This document shows positions 55,004 through 63,842 of a DNA stretch of 64,000 nt, in pieces. Source of the DNA: Rahnella laticis (lineage in GTDB: Bacteria > Pseudomonadota > Gammaproteobacteria > Enterobacterales > Enterobacteriaceae); assembly GCF_015644585.1 (NCBI RefSeq), contig NZ_JADOBI010000009.1:63498-127497 (forward strand), written 5' to 3'. Both the position numbers and the translations under genes were made by a program. Under the pieces are notes generated by a model. It ran no database searches. It saw nothing but the letters and a program-made list of their open reading frames with translations, and was not told where the DNA came from. Every line of letters starts with the position of its first letter. Position 1 is the first letter of the stretch.

Positions 55004-56506
55004 ATGGAACAGTATTGTTTGACGATGCGCGGCATCAGCAAAAGCTACAGCGGCGTGACGGCGGTTCAGGGGGTTGATTTCTCCGTCAGGCCGGGCGAAG
55101 TCCACGCGCTGATTGGTGAAAACGGCGCCGGAAAATCGACGTTGCTCAATATCCTGTCAGGCGTCCGGGCCGCCGATTCCGGCGAGATCCTGGTGGAAGG
55201 GCAGGTGATTCAGATGAAGAACCCGCTGTCTGCGCGTCATGCCGGTATCGCAATGATTCATCAGGAGTTGCAGCACGTTCCTGAACTCTCCGTCGCCCAG
55301 AATATGTTTCTCGGGCGGCCCCTGACCAAAATGAAAGGGCTGTTTGTTGACAGAAAGGCGCAGTACAAACGGGCGGTGGCGATCCTGCGCCGTCTGGATC
55401 CGAGCATAAATCCGGATGAGCCGATCAAAAACCTGAAAGTCTCGCAGCAGCAGATCGTTGAGATCGCCCGTGCGCTGCTTGATGAAGCCAAAATCATTGC
55501 GATGGATGAACCGACGTCGAGCCTGACGCCGACGGAATTTGAACGCCTGGCTGAACTGATTTCTGATCTGAAATCGATGAATGTCTCGCTGATTTACGTC
55601 TCGCACAAAATGAATGAAATCTTCAAAGTCTGCGACCGCGCCACGATTTTGCGCGATGGCAAACAGGTCGGCGTGGTGAATATCTGCGACGAAACCGAAG
55701 AGACGATCGTGACCAAAATGGTGGGCCGCAAAATCGAAAAAGTGCAGCACCATTCGTATGCCACCGAACGCATCGTGCTGAGCGTGGAAGATTTAAGCCG
55801 CGACAAAGCCGTGCGTAACGCCAGTTTTAGCGTTAAAGCCGGTGAAGTGCTGGGCATCGCCGGGCTGGTGGGATCCGGGCGCACCGAGTTGCTGAAACTG
55901 ATTGCCGGTATCGATGCCAAAACCGGCGGCAACATTGAAGTAGAAGGCGTCGCGGTGAAAAAACATAACGTCAGTTCCGCCATTCGCGCCGGGATTGGCC
56001 TGGTGCCGGAAGACCGCAAAAAAGAAGGCATCATTAAAGAACGTGCCGTCAAAATGAACATGGCCCTGCCGTCGATGGCGCGCTTTACCCGCTTTGGTCT
56101 GCTCAAAAAAAGTCAGCTGAACCAGACCGCGCTGGATGTGATGACAGATTTGCGGTTACGTCCGCTCAATATCGAAAAAACCATTGGTACGCTGAGCGGC
56201 GGGAATCAGCAAAAAGTGATTATTGGCCGCTGGGTGGCCGCCGATAATAAGGTGTTTCTTTTTGACGAACCGACCCGTGGAATTGATATCGGTGCCAAGT
56301 CTGAAATTTATAATCTGATTGAAAAACTCGCGCAGCAGGGAAAAGCCATTGTGGTGGTTTCTTCTGAAATGCCGGAAATCATTCGTATCTCCGATCGGGT
56401 TCTGGTCATGCGGGAAGGGCAAATTACGAAAGAACTTAACGGCGACGATATCACCGAAGAAAATATCGCACGTTATGCCATTAATGATGTGAAAAAAGCC
56501 GTCTGA
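55004..56506 (+). CDS. Sugar ABC transporter ATPase with two nucleotide domains (RbsA/AlsA-like)
   Basis: The 500-residue protein contains two fused nucleotide-binding domains. The first has the Walker A GENGAGKSTLL (about 38-48), VSQQQIVEIARAL and AKIIAMDEPTSSLTP; the second has the degenerate P-loop GLVGSGRTELLK and signature LSGGNQQKVIIGRW with LFDEPTRGIDIG. This is the standard form for monosaccharide (CUT2) transporters of the ribose, allose and galactose type. GGCGAGGAG is upstream of the ATG. Confidence 0.93.
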   Translation: MEQYCLTMRGISKSYSGVTAVQGVDFSVRPGEVHALIGENGAGKSTLLNILSGVRAADSGEILVEGQVIQMKNPLSARHAGIAMIHQELQHVPELSVAQNMFLGRPLTKMKGLFVDRKAQYKRAVAILRRLDPSINPDEPIKNLKVSQQQIVEIARALLDEAKIIAMDEPTSSLTPTEFERLAELISDLKSMNVSLIYVSHKMNEIFKVCDRATILRDGKQVGVVNICDETEETIVTKMVGRKIEKVQHHSYATERIVLSVEDLSRDKAVRNASFSVKAGEVLGIAGLVGSGRTELLKLIAGIDAKTGGNIEVEGVAVKKHNVSSAIRAGIGLVPEDRKKEGIIKERAVKMNMALPSMARFTRFGLLKKSQLNQTALDVMTDLRLRPLNIEKTIGTLSGGNQQKVIIGRWVAADNKVFLFDEPTRGIDIGAKSEIYNLIEKLAQQGKAIVVVSSEMPEIIRISDRVLVMREGQITKELNGDDITEENIARYAINDVKKAV

Positions 56507-56553
56507 ATTTAACGATACGCTCCGACACCTACCGATTTTTTAAGGCCATTATT

Positions 56554-57525
56554 ATGACGACTCAAGGTAATGTTCAGCCAAAGGCTTTCCCTCTGGCATT
56601 ATTTAAATTCAATGTTCGCGATGCCGGTACGCTGATTGGTTTACTGATTATTGTGATCACCTTCTCTTTTCTTTCGCCGGTATTTTTCACGCTGCCGAAC
56701 CTGCTGAATATTTTGCAGCAGTCATCGATTAACGGAATTATTGCGCTGGGGATGACCCTGGTGATTATTTCCGGCGGCATCGACTTGTCCGTCGGGCCAA
56801 CGGCGGCGCTTTCTGCGGTACTCGGCGCGACGCTGATGGTGGCGGGCGTGCCGGTTCCGCTGGCGATTATGGCGACGCTGGGCGTCGGCGCGCTGTGCGG
56901 CGTTTTCAGCGGAATGTTAGTCGCCTATGCCGGTTTGCAGCCGTTTATCGTCACCCTCGGCGGCCTGTCGCTGTTCCGCGCGCTGGCGCTGATTTTCACC
57001 AACGGCAACCCGATTTTCGGCATCCCGATGGAGTTCCGGACCGTCATCAACAGCACGGTATTCGGGGTTCCGGCACCGATTGTGATTGTTATCGCCATCG
57101 CGGCAATCCTGTGGGTGGTCATGAATAAAACGCCGCTGGGCGAATACATTCTGGCCGTCGGCGGTAATGAAGAAGCCGCGCGCGTTGCCGGTGTGCCGGT
57201 CAAAAGAACCAAAGTTACGGTGTTTGTGATTTCCGGCGTACTGGCGTCTCTGGCCTCACTGATTCTGATTGGTCGCCTGGGCGCTGCCGAGCCGACGATG
57301 GGGAATTTATGGGAGCTGGATGCGATTGCCGCGGCGGCCATTGGCGGGGCTTCGCTGATGGGCGGCAAAGGCAGCGTCATCGGTACGCTGATTGGCGCGG
57401 TTATTTTGGGTTCATTAAGAAATGGCCTGACGCTTCTGAATATTCAGGCGTTTTATCAATTGCTTGCCACCGGCCTTATTATTATCATAGCGATGTTGAT
57501 TGACCGGGCGACACGAGGCAAGTAA
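56554..57525 (+). CDS. Sugar ABC transporter permease (RbsC/AlsC-like)
   Basis: The 323-residue inner-membrane protein has about eight to ten hydrophobic segments of the CUT2 permease family, with GIIALGMTLVIISGGIDLSV, a hallmark of RbsC-type proteins, and YILAVGGNEEAARVAGVPV as the ATPase-contact loop. Its stop overlaps the start of the regulator gene by one base (TAATG). Confidence 0.92.
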   Translation: MTTQGNVQPKAFPLALFKFNVRDAGTLIGLLIIVITFSFLSPVFFTLPNLLNILQQSSINGIIALGMTLVIISGGIDLSVGPTAALSAVLGATLMVAGVPVPLAIMATLGVGALCGVFSGMLVAYAGLQPFIVTLGGLSLFRALALIFTNGNPIFGIPMEFRTVINSTVFGVPAPIVIVIAIAAILWVVMNKTPLGEYILAVGGNEEAARVAGVPVKRTKVTVFVISGVLASLASLILIGRLGAAEPTMGNLWELDAIAAAAIGGASLMGGKGSVIGTLIGAVILGSLRNGLTLLNIQAFYQLLATGLIIIIAMLIDRATRGK

Positions 57526-58382
57526 TGAATCAGGATCCGCGAGCCATAGGCGCTCAAATTCGTATGAAATTGCCACATCTGACGCCACTGGAAAGAAAAG
57601 TCGTCGATGCAATTACGTCTAAAACTGATTTTTCTGAGCAAACTTCTTTAAAAGAAATTGCGCTGGAAAATAATGTTTCTGAGGCGATGATTGTTAAATT
57701 GACGAAGAAACTAAATTTCTCAGGATTTAGAGATTTCAGAAGCAGTTTGATTTATTACAACTATTCTGAAGTGGCAAATTTACATGCGGAAATTGAGCCG
57801 GGAGATTCGTCGGAGCAATTACTTGAAAAGGTATTTCGCACATCCATTCAGGCAATAGAAGAAACATTATCTATTGTCGATGTGTCGGAATTTAACCGCG
57901 CCGCTGACATTCTTTTTAAAGCCAGGCACATCGATTTATATGCCGTCGGGGGTTCTGCCGCCGTCGCCAGAGATTTGTCGCATAAGCTCCTGAAAATCGG
58001 GATCAAAACGACGGTCTACGATGATGCCCATATTATGCTGATGTCAGCAGCAGTCTTGTCGGACGATGATGCGGTGGTCGCTATCAGCCATTCCGGCGCC
58101 ACCCGTGCGGTGAATGACCCGATTAAACTGGCGGCGCGCAACGGCGCCAAAGTTATCGCCATCACCAATTACGCCGAGTCGCCTATTGCGCGCAATGCGC
58201 ATGTGGTTCTCAATTCAACCTCTCAGGGATCGCACTTGCTCGGGGAAAACGCCGCTGCCCGCATCGCCCAGTTAAATATTCTGGATGCCTTATTTGTGGC
58301 GATTGCGCAGAAGGATTTGAAGACAGCGGAGAAAAACCTGATGAAAACCCAGCAGGCGGTTCAGGACCTTCGGGAATACTAG
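57525..58382 (+). CDS. RpiR/MurR-family regulator with SIS domain
   Basis: The 285-residue protein has an N-terminal RpiR-type helix-turn-helix (about 1-80; SLKEIALENNVSEAMIVKLT, then FSGFRDFRSSL) and a C-terminal SIS phosphosugar-binding domain (DLYAVGGSAAVARDLSHKLL, AISHSGATRAVND). It probably senses the phosphorylated sugar produced by the kinase in the same operon and regulates the operon. It is encoded within the operon between permease and kinase genes, with one-base overlap and one-base spacing. Confidence 0.9.
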   Translation: MNQDPRAIGAQIRMKLPHLTPLERKVVDAITSKTDFSEQTSLKEIALENNVSEAMIVKLTKKLNFSGFRDFRSSLIYYNYSEVANLHAEIEPGDSSEQLLEKVFRTSIQAIEETLSIVDVSEFNRAADILFKARHIDLYAVGGSAAVARDLSHKLLKIGIKTTVYDDAHIMLMSAAVLSDDDAVVAISHSGATRAVNDPIKLAARNGAKVIAITNYAESPIARNAHVVLNSTSQGSHLLGENAAARIAQLNILDALFVAIAQKDLKTAEKNLMKTQQAVQDLREY

Positions 58383-58383
58383 A

Positions 58384-59250
58384 ATGGGTAAAATTTTAGT
58401 CACGGGCAGCCTTCATTACGACATCGTGATCCACGCGCATCACCGCCCTGAAAAAGGCGAAACGGTAATGGGCAACGGCTGTTCGTACAAATTTGGCGGC
58501 AAAGGTGGCAATCAGGCGGTGTCCGCCGCAAAAGCGGGCGCGCAGGTCAGCTTTGCCGGTGCGGTTGGCGCAGATACACAGGGTGATTTCCTGCGTTCCG
58601 TGCTCGAAGAAAACGGCGTGAATACGGATTTTGTGGCCGTCAGTGCTGACGTGCCGTCGGGCATGAGTGTTGCGCTGATGGACGCGGAAGGGGATTACGG
58701 CGCGGTCGTTGTTTCCAACGCCAATAACCGGGTGGACGCCGCGCAATTTAGCCACGACGCCGTCTGGCAACAGGTTGAGATGTTGCTCCTGCAAAACGAA
58801 GTGCCGGAAGCGGTCAATCTGGCGGCCGCCGAAGCGGCAAAACAGCGCGGCATCCGCGTCTGCCTGAACGCCGCTCCGGCGCGCGAGATGTGCAGCGCGC
58901 TGCAATCCGCCGTCAGCTTGCTGGTGGTCAACGGCGTCGAAGCCCGAGATCTGAGCGGAATTGCTGTGAATACGTTATCCGACGCCCGCGCCGCCGCCGA
59001 ATGGCTTGGCGGGCATTATCCGGCTGTGGTCGTCACGGCGGGCGAACACGGCGTCGCCTGGTGCGAAACCGGTGAACGCAGCCAGTCCATGCCCGCTGAA
59101 AAAGTCGAACTGATCAGCACGCACGGCGCGGGCGACTGCTTTATGGGCATGTTGTGTACGTCACTTTTGCAGGGTAAAACGCTGGCTGATTCCGTGGCAA
59201 AAGCCAACCGCGCCGCCGCAGAACACGTTTCACGTAAAGCGCAGCGTTGA
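58384..59250 (+). CDS. PfkB-family sugar kinase (ribokinase-like)
   Basis: The 288-residue kinase has the N-terminal glycine signature FGGKGGNQAVSAAKAGAQV, the middle LLLQNEVP and the second signature STHGAGDCFMGMLC with the catalytic Asp of GAGD. It is close to ribokinase but of uncertain substrate. With the binding protein, ATPase, permease and isomerase it forms a pathway of uptake, phosphorylation and isomerisation of one monosaccharide. It is the last gene of the operon. Confidence 0.9.
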   Translation: MGKILVTGSLHYDIVIHAHHRPEKGETVMGNGCSYKFGGKGGNQAVSAAKAGAQVSFAGAVGADTQGDFLRSVLEENGVNTDFVAVSADVPSGMSVALMDAEGDYGAVVVSNANNRVDAAQFSHDAVWQQVEMLLLQNEVPEAVNLAAAEAAKQRGIRVCLNAAPAREMCSALQSAVSLLVVNGVEARDLSGIAVNTLSDARAAAEWLGGHYPAVVVTAGEHGVAWCETGERSQSMPAEKVELISTHGAGDCFMGMLCTSLLQGKTLADSVAKANRAAAEHVSRKAQR

Positions 59251-59254
59251 TGCG

Positions 59255-59295
59255 AAACAATAAGGCAGGGAGATCTCTGCCTTATTGTTTTATTC
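59255..59295. terminator. Terminator after the sugar operon
   Basis: A 14-bp stem (59255-59268 with 59277-59290) with an eight-base loop starts four bases after the kinase stop and is followed by TATT. It is also positioned for the convergent transporter gene whose stop is at 59306. Confidence 0.85.
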
Positions 59296-59305
59296 CCTTT
59301 CAGGG

Positions 59306-60490
59306 CTATGACTTACAGCGCATAAATCCAATCAAACCTGCTGCCAGCAACAAAATAATCCCGCTGCCGGTGACCGTTCCCAGCGTGCCGTGTGCATCAA
59401 GTAAAAGCCCGCCCAATGTTGCACCTGCCGTGATGGCAAGCTGAATTGAGGCGACCTGCAAACCGCCACCGCTTTCGGTTTCATCCGGTACTGCGTAAGT
59501 CAGCCACGTCGTCCACGCCACCGGGACGGCGCCGAAAACAAATCCCCACAGCGTGACCAGAATTGCCGTCACTGGCTGACTTTCGCCGAATCTGACCAAA
59601 ACCGCCGCCATCAGCGCCAGTATCAGAGGCATGAAGAGCAGGGTGCCTTTCAGGCTGCGGCGCAGCATCATGCCTGACGCCGCCGTCCCGAGAATATTAG
59701 CGATGCCAAAGCCCAGCAAAATGGCCGAAACACCGCTTACGCTGAAATGCGCCACGTTTTCCAGCAAGGGACGCAGATAGGTAAAGAAGGCGAAATGCCC
59801 CCCAAATACGCCGACCATTCCGGCCATCGCCAGCCGGATTTGGGGTCTTTTCAGCAGTCCGAATAATGTGCTCAGGCGCGTTTGTCCGGCCGGTTTCATG
59901 GAAGGAAATACGCTGTACTGCCAGACAAGCGTGATAATACCCAGCGCCGCCGTGACCAGAAATACGCCGCGCCAGCCTGCGACATCGCCGAGCCAGGTTC
60001 CCAGCGGCGTCGCAACGGCCATCGCGACAGAAACGCCGCCGAAAATAACCGACAGTGCTTTCGGGATCAGCGATTTATGCACCAGCCGCATTGAAACTGC
60101 CGCCGCCATCGACCAGAATCCGCCAAGACTGATGCCCAGTAATAAACGGCCTATCAGCAACACCGTGTAATCCGGCGCAGCTGCCACCATGACATTGGAG
60201 GCAATCGAAATCAGCGTGAAACCCATCAGCACCAGGCGGCGGTCAACTCTGCGGCAAGCCGCCGCGATAAACAGGCTGGCGATCATTCCCATAATGGATG
60301 TCGCGCTGACTGCCTGTCCGGCCATGCCTTCGCTGATACCCAGATCGGTAGCTATGGGCGTTAACAAACTGATGGGCAGTAATTCTGCAGTCACCAGACT
60401 GACTACGCTTAAAGCAATTGAAAATACGGCGCTCCAGTGAGCGTGAACGGGGGATCCCGCCGCCGCTTTCTGAGGATAGGTTTGCGTCAT
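59306..60490 (-). CDS. MFS exporter, NepI-like
   Basis: The 394-residue protein is a 12-span major facilitator of the drug:H+ antiporter 1 type. It resembles purine-ribonucleoside exporter NepI of E. coli as recalled: HWSAVFSIALSVVSLVTAEL near the N-terminus, LLTPIATDLGISEGMAGQ, LLLGISLGGFWSMAAAVSMR and FGAVPVAWTTW are shared blocks. Similarity looks moderate, so the exported compound is uncertain (nucleoside, sugar or drug). It is a single gene on the minus strand. Confidence 0.82.
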   Translation of the reverse strand: MTQTYPQKAAAGSPVHAHWSAVFSIALSVVSLVTAELLPISLLTPIATDLGISEGMAGQAVSATSIMGMIASLFIAAACRRVDRRLVLMGFTLISIASNVMVAAAPDYTVLLIGRLLLGISLGGFWSMAAAVSMRLVHKSLIPKALSVIFGGVSVAMAVATPLGTWLGDVAGWRGVFLVTAALGIITLVWQYSVFPSMKPAGQTRLSTLFGLLKRPQIRLAMAGMVGVFGGHFAFFTYLRPLLENVAHFSVSGVSAILLGFGIANILGTAASGMMLRRSLKGTLLFMPLILALMAAVLVRFGESQPVTAILVTLWGFVFGAVPVAWTTWLTYAVPDETESGGGLQVASIQLAITAGATLGGLLLDAHGTLGTVTGSGIILLLAAGLIGFMRCKS

Positions 60491-60630
60491 GAAAGAGTAT
60501 CCGTGCGTGTTGATATCGGGGGTTACAGGAAGCAGGAAGTGTAGGGAGAACGTTCCCGCTAATGAATAGCGGGAAATGGGACACCATCATGAGCCAGGCT
60601 CATCAATGAAATAAATTATGCCGAATTACG

Positions 60631-61524
60631 CTAAATCCCCGCCCGCAGCGCCTTCACGACTAACGCCAGTGCGCGCGATGATTCCCGGCGGCTGGGGTAG
60701 TAAATATGCAGGCCGTCCCAGACCGGACACCATTCATCCATCACCTGAATCAGTTTCCCTTCAGCGATCAGTGGCGCCACAATGTCTTCCGGAATATGCG
60801 CCAGACCGAAGCCTGAAACGGCGGCAGAACGGATCTGATACACGCTGTTAAAAATAACCTGACCCTCAACGCGGGCTTTGACCTCGCGTCCGTCTTTGGC
60901 AAATTCCCAGACGTAAAAACCCCCGTGTGTGGGCAACCGCAGATTGATACAACGATGCTGAAGTAAATCCTGTGGTGTTTCAGGCTTCGGGTGGCTGGCG
61001 AAATATGCCGGAGAGCCGACCACGACAAAGCGCAAATCCGGGCCGATCCGCGCTGAAATCATTCCGTTCGTCACCTGTTCACCCAGGCGGATACCCGCGT
61101 CGTAACGGTTAGCGACGATGTCCGTCAGCCCGTAGTCGCTGATAAGCTCGACGGTGATGTCCGGGTATTCATGCAGAAAATGTTCCAGCTTAGGCCATAA
61201 AAGCTGATTAATGGCGTAGTCCGTCGCGGATATGCGGATCACGCCGGAAGGCTTATCGCGCAGGTCATTGAGTGCCGCCAGCTCGCTGTAAATCTCATCA
61301 AAACGCGGTGCCAGCGTAGCGAGCAGGCGCTCACCGACATCAGTCGCCGAGACGCTGCGGGTGGTGCGGGTCAGTAACCGCATACCGAGCCGCGATTCCA
61401 GACTGCGAATGGTATGGCTGAGCGCTGACTGTGAAACACCCAGCTGTGCAGCGGCGCGGGTAAAACTCTTCTCGCGGGCAACGGTAACAAACGCCACCAG
61501 ATCGTTGAGATTATCGCGCGGCAT
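60631..61524 (-). CDS. LysR-family regulator coupled to a SelW-like gene
   Basis: The 297-residue protein has the LysR DNA-binding domain (NLNDLVAFVTVAREKSFTRA, LGVSQSALSHTIRSLESRLG) and effector domain with PSGVIRISATDYA, of the PgrR/AaeR-like clade common near oxidoreductases. Its ATG overlaps the stop of the preceding SelW-like gene by one base (TAATG). It is therefore divergent, as part of a two-gene unit, from the ene-reductase gene at 62077, its most likely target. Confidence 0.88.
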   Translation of the reverse strand: MPRDNLNDLVAFVTVAREKSFTRAAAQLGVSQSALSHTIRSLESRLGMRLLTRTTRSVSATDVGERLLATLAPRFDEIYSELAALNDLRDKPSGVIRISATDYAINQLLWPKLEHFLHEYPDITVELISDYGLTDIVANRYDAGIRLGEQVTNGMISARIGPDLRFVVVGSPAYFASHPKPETPQDLLQHRCINLRLPTHGGFYVWEFAKDGREVKARVEGQVIFNSVYQIRSAAVSGFGLAHIPEDIVAPLIAEGKLIQVMDEWCPVWDGLHIYYPSRRESSRALALVVKALRAGI

Positions 61525-61829
61525 TACGCTTGTCCGTCCTCTGGAATTTTCTTCTTATCCACATGCCCCAAATCCCGGTCGGGGAAGCAGATATCGCGCA
61601 CGCGCTGTTTAAGCGGTGCGGCATCCGGAAAACCGCCGTCTCTTTTGCGTTCCCAGATAAGCTCGTCATCGACTTTAACCTCGTAAATTCCCCCCGTGCC
61701 CGGCACCAGCGTGACGGACGCCAGATCGGTGCTGAACGAATTCAACAGTTCCTGTGCCATCCACGCGGCACGCAAAAGCCAGTTGCATTGGGAACAATAA
61801 GTGATGGTCACTGCCGGACGTTTTTCCAT
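61524..61829 (-). CDS. SelW/Rdx-family thioredoxin-like protein
   Basis: The 101-residue protein belongs to the SelT/SelW/SelH (Rdx) family: ITYCSQCNWLLRAAWMAQEL with the redox pair Cys12 and Cys15, followed by VTLVPGTGGIYEVKVDDELI and ERKRDGGFPDAAPLKQRVRD. In selenoprotein homologues the second Cys is selenocysteine; here it is encoded as Cys. It is soluble and probably acts in thiol redox reactions. It is the first gene of a unit with the LysR gene. Confidence 0.88.
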   Translation of the reverse strand: MEKRPAVTITYCSQCNWLLRAAWMAQELLNSFSTDLASVTLVPGTGGIYEVKVDDELIWERKRDGGFPDAAPLKQRVRDICFPDRDLGHVDKKKIPEDGQA

Positions 61830-62076
61830 GGAATAACCCTTCTGTGCGCGGTTTTATTGCCGCATTTTTTAATATGTGAAAAGCAGACGAAGCCTTGAAA
61901 ATATCATGATGTGGCGCGATTTACTGCATATGGCGCATGCCGTTTAGCCGGGGAAGGGCACGCATTGAGTTATGGCAAAATGCGTCACGCACTATACTCT
62001 TTCCAGCTTTTTTAATTGTTCCCCGGCGACACTTTGATTGCCGCTTCATCACATTAACCTGTGAAAGGAAAAAATT

Positions 62077-63174
62077 ATGTCCGCACTCTTTACGCCGTTT
62101 ACGCTGAAAGACGTCACGTTAAAAAACCGTATCGCTGTTCCTCCGATGTGCCAGTATTCCGCCACTGAGGGCGTGCCGAACGACTGGCATCAGGTACATT
62201 ACGCAACGCTTGCACGCGGTGGCGCAAGCCTGGTAATCGTCGAGGCGACAGCCGTTTCGCCGGAAGGCCGCATCACTCCGGGATGTCTGGGGATCTGGAA
62301 CGACGCGCAGGCCGCTGAACTGGCGAAAATTGCTAAATCTATCAAAGCCGCCGGAGCTGTTCCGGGGATCCAGATTGGTCACGCAGGCCGCAAAGCCAGC
62401 GCCAATCTGCCGTGGGAAGGCGATGACCACATTGCAGAAGGCGATCCGCGCGGCTGGGCGACTATCGCACCTTCTGCGGTTGCATTCGGCAAACATCTGC
62501 CAAAAGTTCCGAAAGAGATGACAAAAGCGGATATCCAACGCGTTATGGCGGATTTCGTCGCGGCAGCCAAACGCGCGCGTGATGCCGGTTTTGAATGGCT
62601 GGAACTGCATTTTGCCCACGGCTATCTGGCGCAGAGTTTCTTCTCCGTGCATTCCAATACCCGCACGGATGAATACGGCGGTGATTTCGCCGGTCGCAGC
62701 CGTTTCCTGATTGAAACCTTCGACGCCGTCAGCTCGGTCTGGCCGAAAAACCTGCCGATCACCGCGCGTTTTGGCGTGATTGAATACGATGGCCGCGATG
62801 AAGAAACGTTGTCCGAGTCTATCGAACTGACGCGCATCCTGCGTGAGAAAGGGCTGGATCTGCTCAACGTCAGCGTGGGTTTCTCCACCTGGGAAGCGCA
62901 GATCCCGTGGGGCGCAGGCTTCCTGGCACCAGTTTCGCGCCGCGTGCGCAAAGAAGCCGGTTTGCCGGTCGCCAGTTCCTGGGGCGTGGCGTCTGCGGAC
63001 GTCGCCGAACGTTGCATCAGCGAAGAAGACATGGATCTGGTGATGATTGGCCGCGCGATGCTCGCCAACCCGCATTATCCGTATGCGCTGGCAAAAGAGC
63101 TGGGTGTGGAAAATCCGTCCTGGGTTCTGCCCGCGCCTTACGCCCACTGGCTTGAGCGTTACAGCATCAGCTAA
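62077..63174 (+). CDS. Old-yellow-enzyme ene-reductase, XenA/YqjM type
   Basis: The 365-residue FMN-dependent NAD(P)H oxidoreductase matches the thermophilic-like OYE subgroup (YqjM, xenobiotic reductase A) over its length: NRIAVPPMCQYSA (Cys25 and Tyr27 next to the flavin), GIQIGHAGRKASA, WLELHFAHGYLAQSFFS (His pair for the substrate oxygen), NTRTDEYGGDFAGRSRF and the C-terminal PAPYAHWLERY. It reduces activated C=C bonds and can reduce nitro compounds. A GAAAGGAAA site precedes the ATG; the divergent SelW-like/LysR unit probably regulates it. Confidence 0.92.
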   Translation: MSALFTPFTLKDVTLKNRIAVPPMCQYSATEGVPNDWHQVHYATLARGGASLVIVEATAVSPEGRITPGCLGIWNDAQAAELAKIAKSIKAAGAVPGIQIGHAGRKASANLPWEGDDHIAEGDPRGWATIAPSAVAFGKHLPKVPKEMTKADIQRVMADFVAAAKRARDAGFEWLELHFAHGYLAQSFFSVHSNTRTDEYGGDFAGRSRFLIETFDAVSSVWPKNLPITARFGVIEYDGRDEETLSESIELTRILREKGLDLLNVSVGFSTWEAQIPWGAGFLAPVSRRVRKEAGLPVASSWGVASADVAERCISEEDMDLVMIGRAMLANPHYPYALAKELGVENPSWVLPAPYAHWLERYSIS

Positions 63175-63203
63175 CGTTCACTAGGATATTGCGGTAATAA
63201 CAA

Positions 63204-63236
63204 CAGGCAGAAGCGATCCTTCTGCCTGCTTTTTTT
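63204..63236 (+). terminator. Terminator of the ene-reductase gene
   Basis: The 10-bp perfect stem CAGGCAGAAG / CTTCTGCCTG (63204-63213 with 63219-63228) has the loop CGATC and is followed by C and seven T. Confidence 0.93.
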
Positions 63237-63286
63237 AATCCACTCTGAGTAAACCGATACGCAGAGTGAATGAAGGGAGCTCTGGA

Positions 63287-63793
63287 CTAGTTAACGAAGA
63301 CCTTTTTCACTTTTTCGGATAAAAGAAAATAGGATATCCAGACCAGACTGAATATCCCTGATTTGAATAGTGAGACTATATCTTCAGTTTCTGGAGGTAT
63401 ATTGAGGAGGTCGCTCACCCAGATAATGTCAACAACATCGTAGGCAAGGGAAGCCATTAACATGATTATAAAAAACCTGGGTGCGTTTTTCTTTTTAGTG
63501 AAAAATACTTTCAATGTATAACATGACAGGGCAAACAACAGAATGGTACCTATAATTTCGAAAGTTACGCCGAAATACTCAGAAGTAAATTCAAATGTAT
63601 ACTCTGGGAGTATAATTAGTGATAAAGGGTTACATAAAGAGATAAAAATAATCAAAGGGTACAAGATGACATTTATTGCCGGTATGTAAAGAAGTCCGTT
63701 GATTTTTGAAAGAGATTTATTTTCACAGGTATTGCAATACTTAGTATTGTGTGTAACGGGTTCGTTACATAATTTACATATTTTAGCATCCAT
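63287..63793 (-). CDS. Small membrane protein with N-terminal zinc ribbon (DUF2569-like)
   Basis: The 168-residue protein has a short N-terminal Cys4 motif (Cys6, Cys9, Cys20, Cys23), likely a zinc ribbon, and then four hydrophobic segments (about 31-55, 73-96, 105-125, 142-160). Such proteins are annotated as DUF2569 in enterobacteria, although here the assignment rests on general form. The gene is AT-rich compared with the ene-reductase beside it, suggesting recent acquisition. GGAAGAAAC with good spacing precedes the ATG. Confidence 0.6.
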   Translation of the reverse strand: MDAKICKLCNEPVTHNTKYCNTCENKSLSKINGLLYIPAINVILYPLIIFISLCNPLSLIILPEYTFEFTSEYFGVTFEIIGTILLFALSCYTLKVFFTKKKNAPRFFIIMLMASLAYDVVDIIWVSDLLNIPPETEDIVSLFKSGIFSLVWISYFLLSEKVKKVFVN

Positions 63794-63842
63794 GTTTCTT
63801 CCTTGATATTCCTAATTGTCACGTCAATATATTGGGAGGGAA

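Noticed and set aside
62119..63147. Open frame of 342 codons on the minus strand
   Set aside because: It is antisense to the ene-reductase gene, which is conserved in full length.
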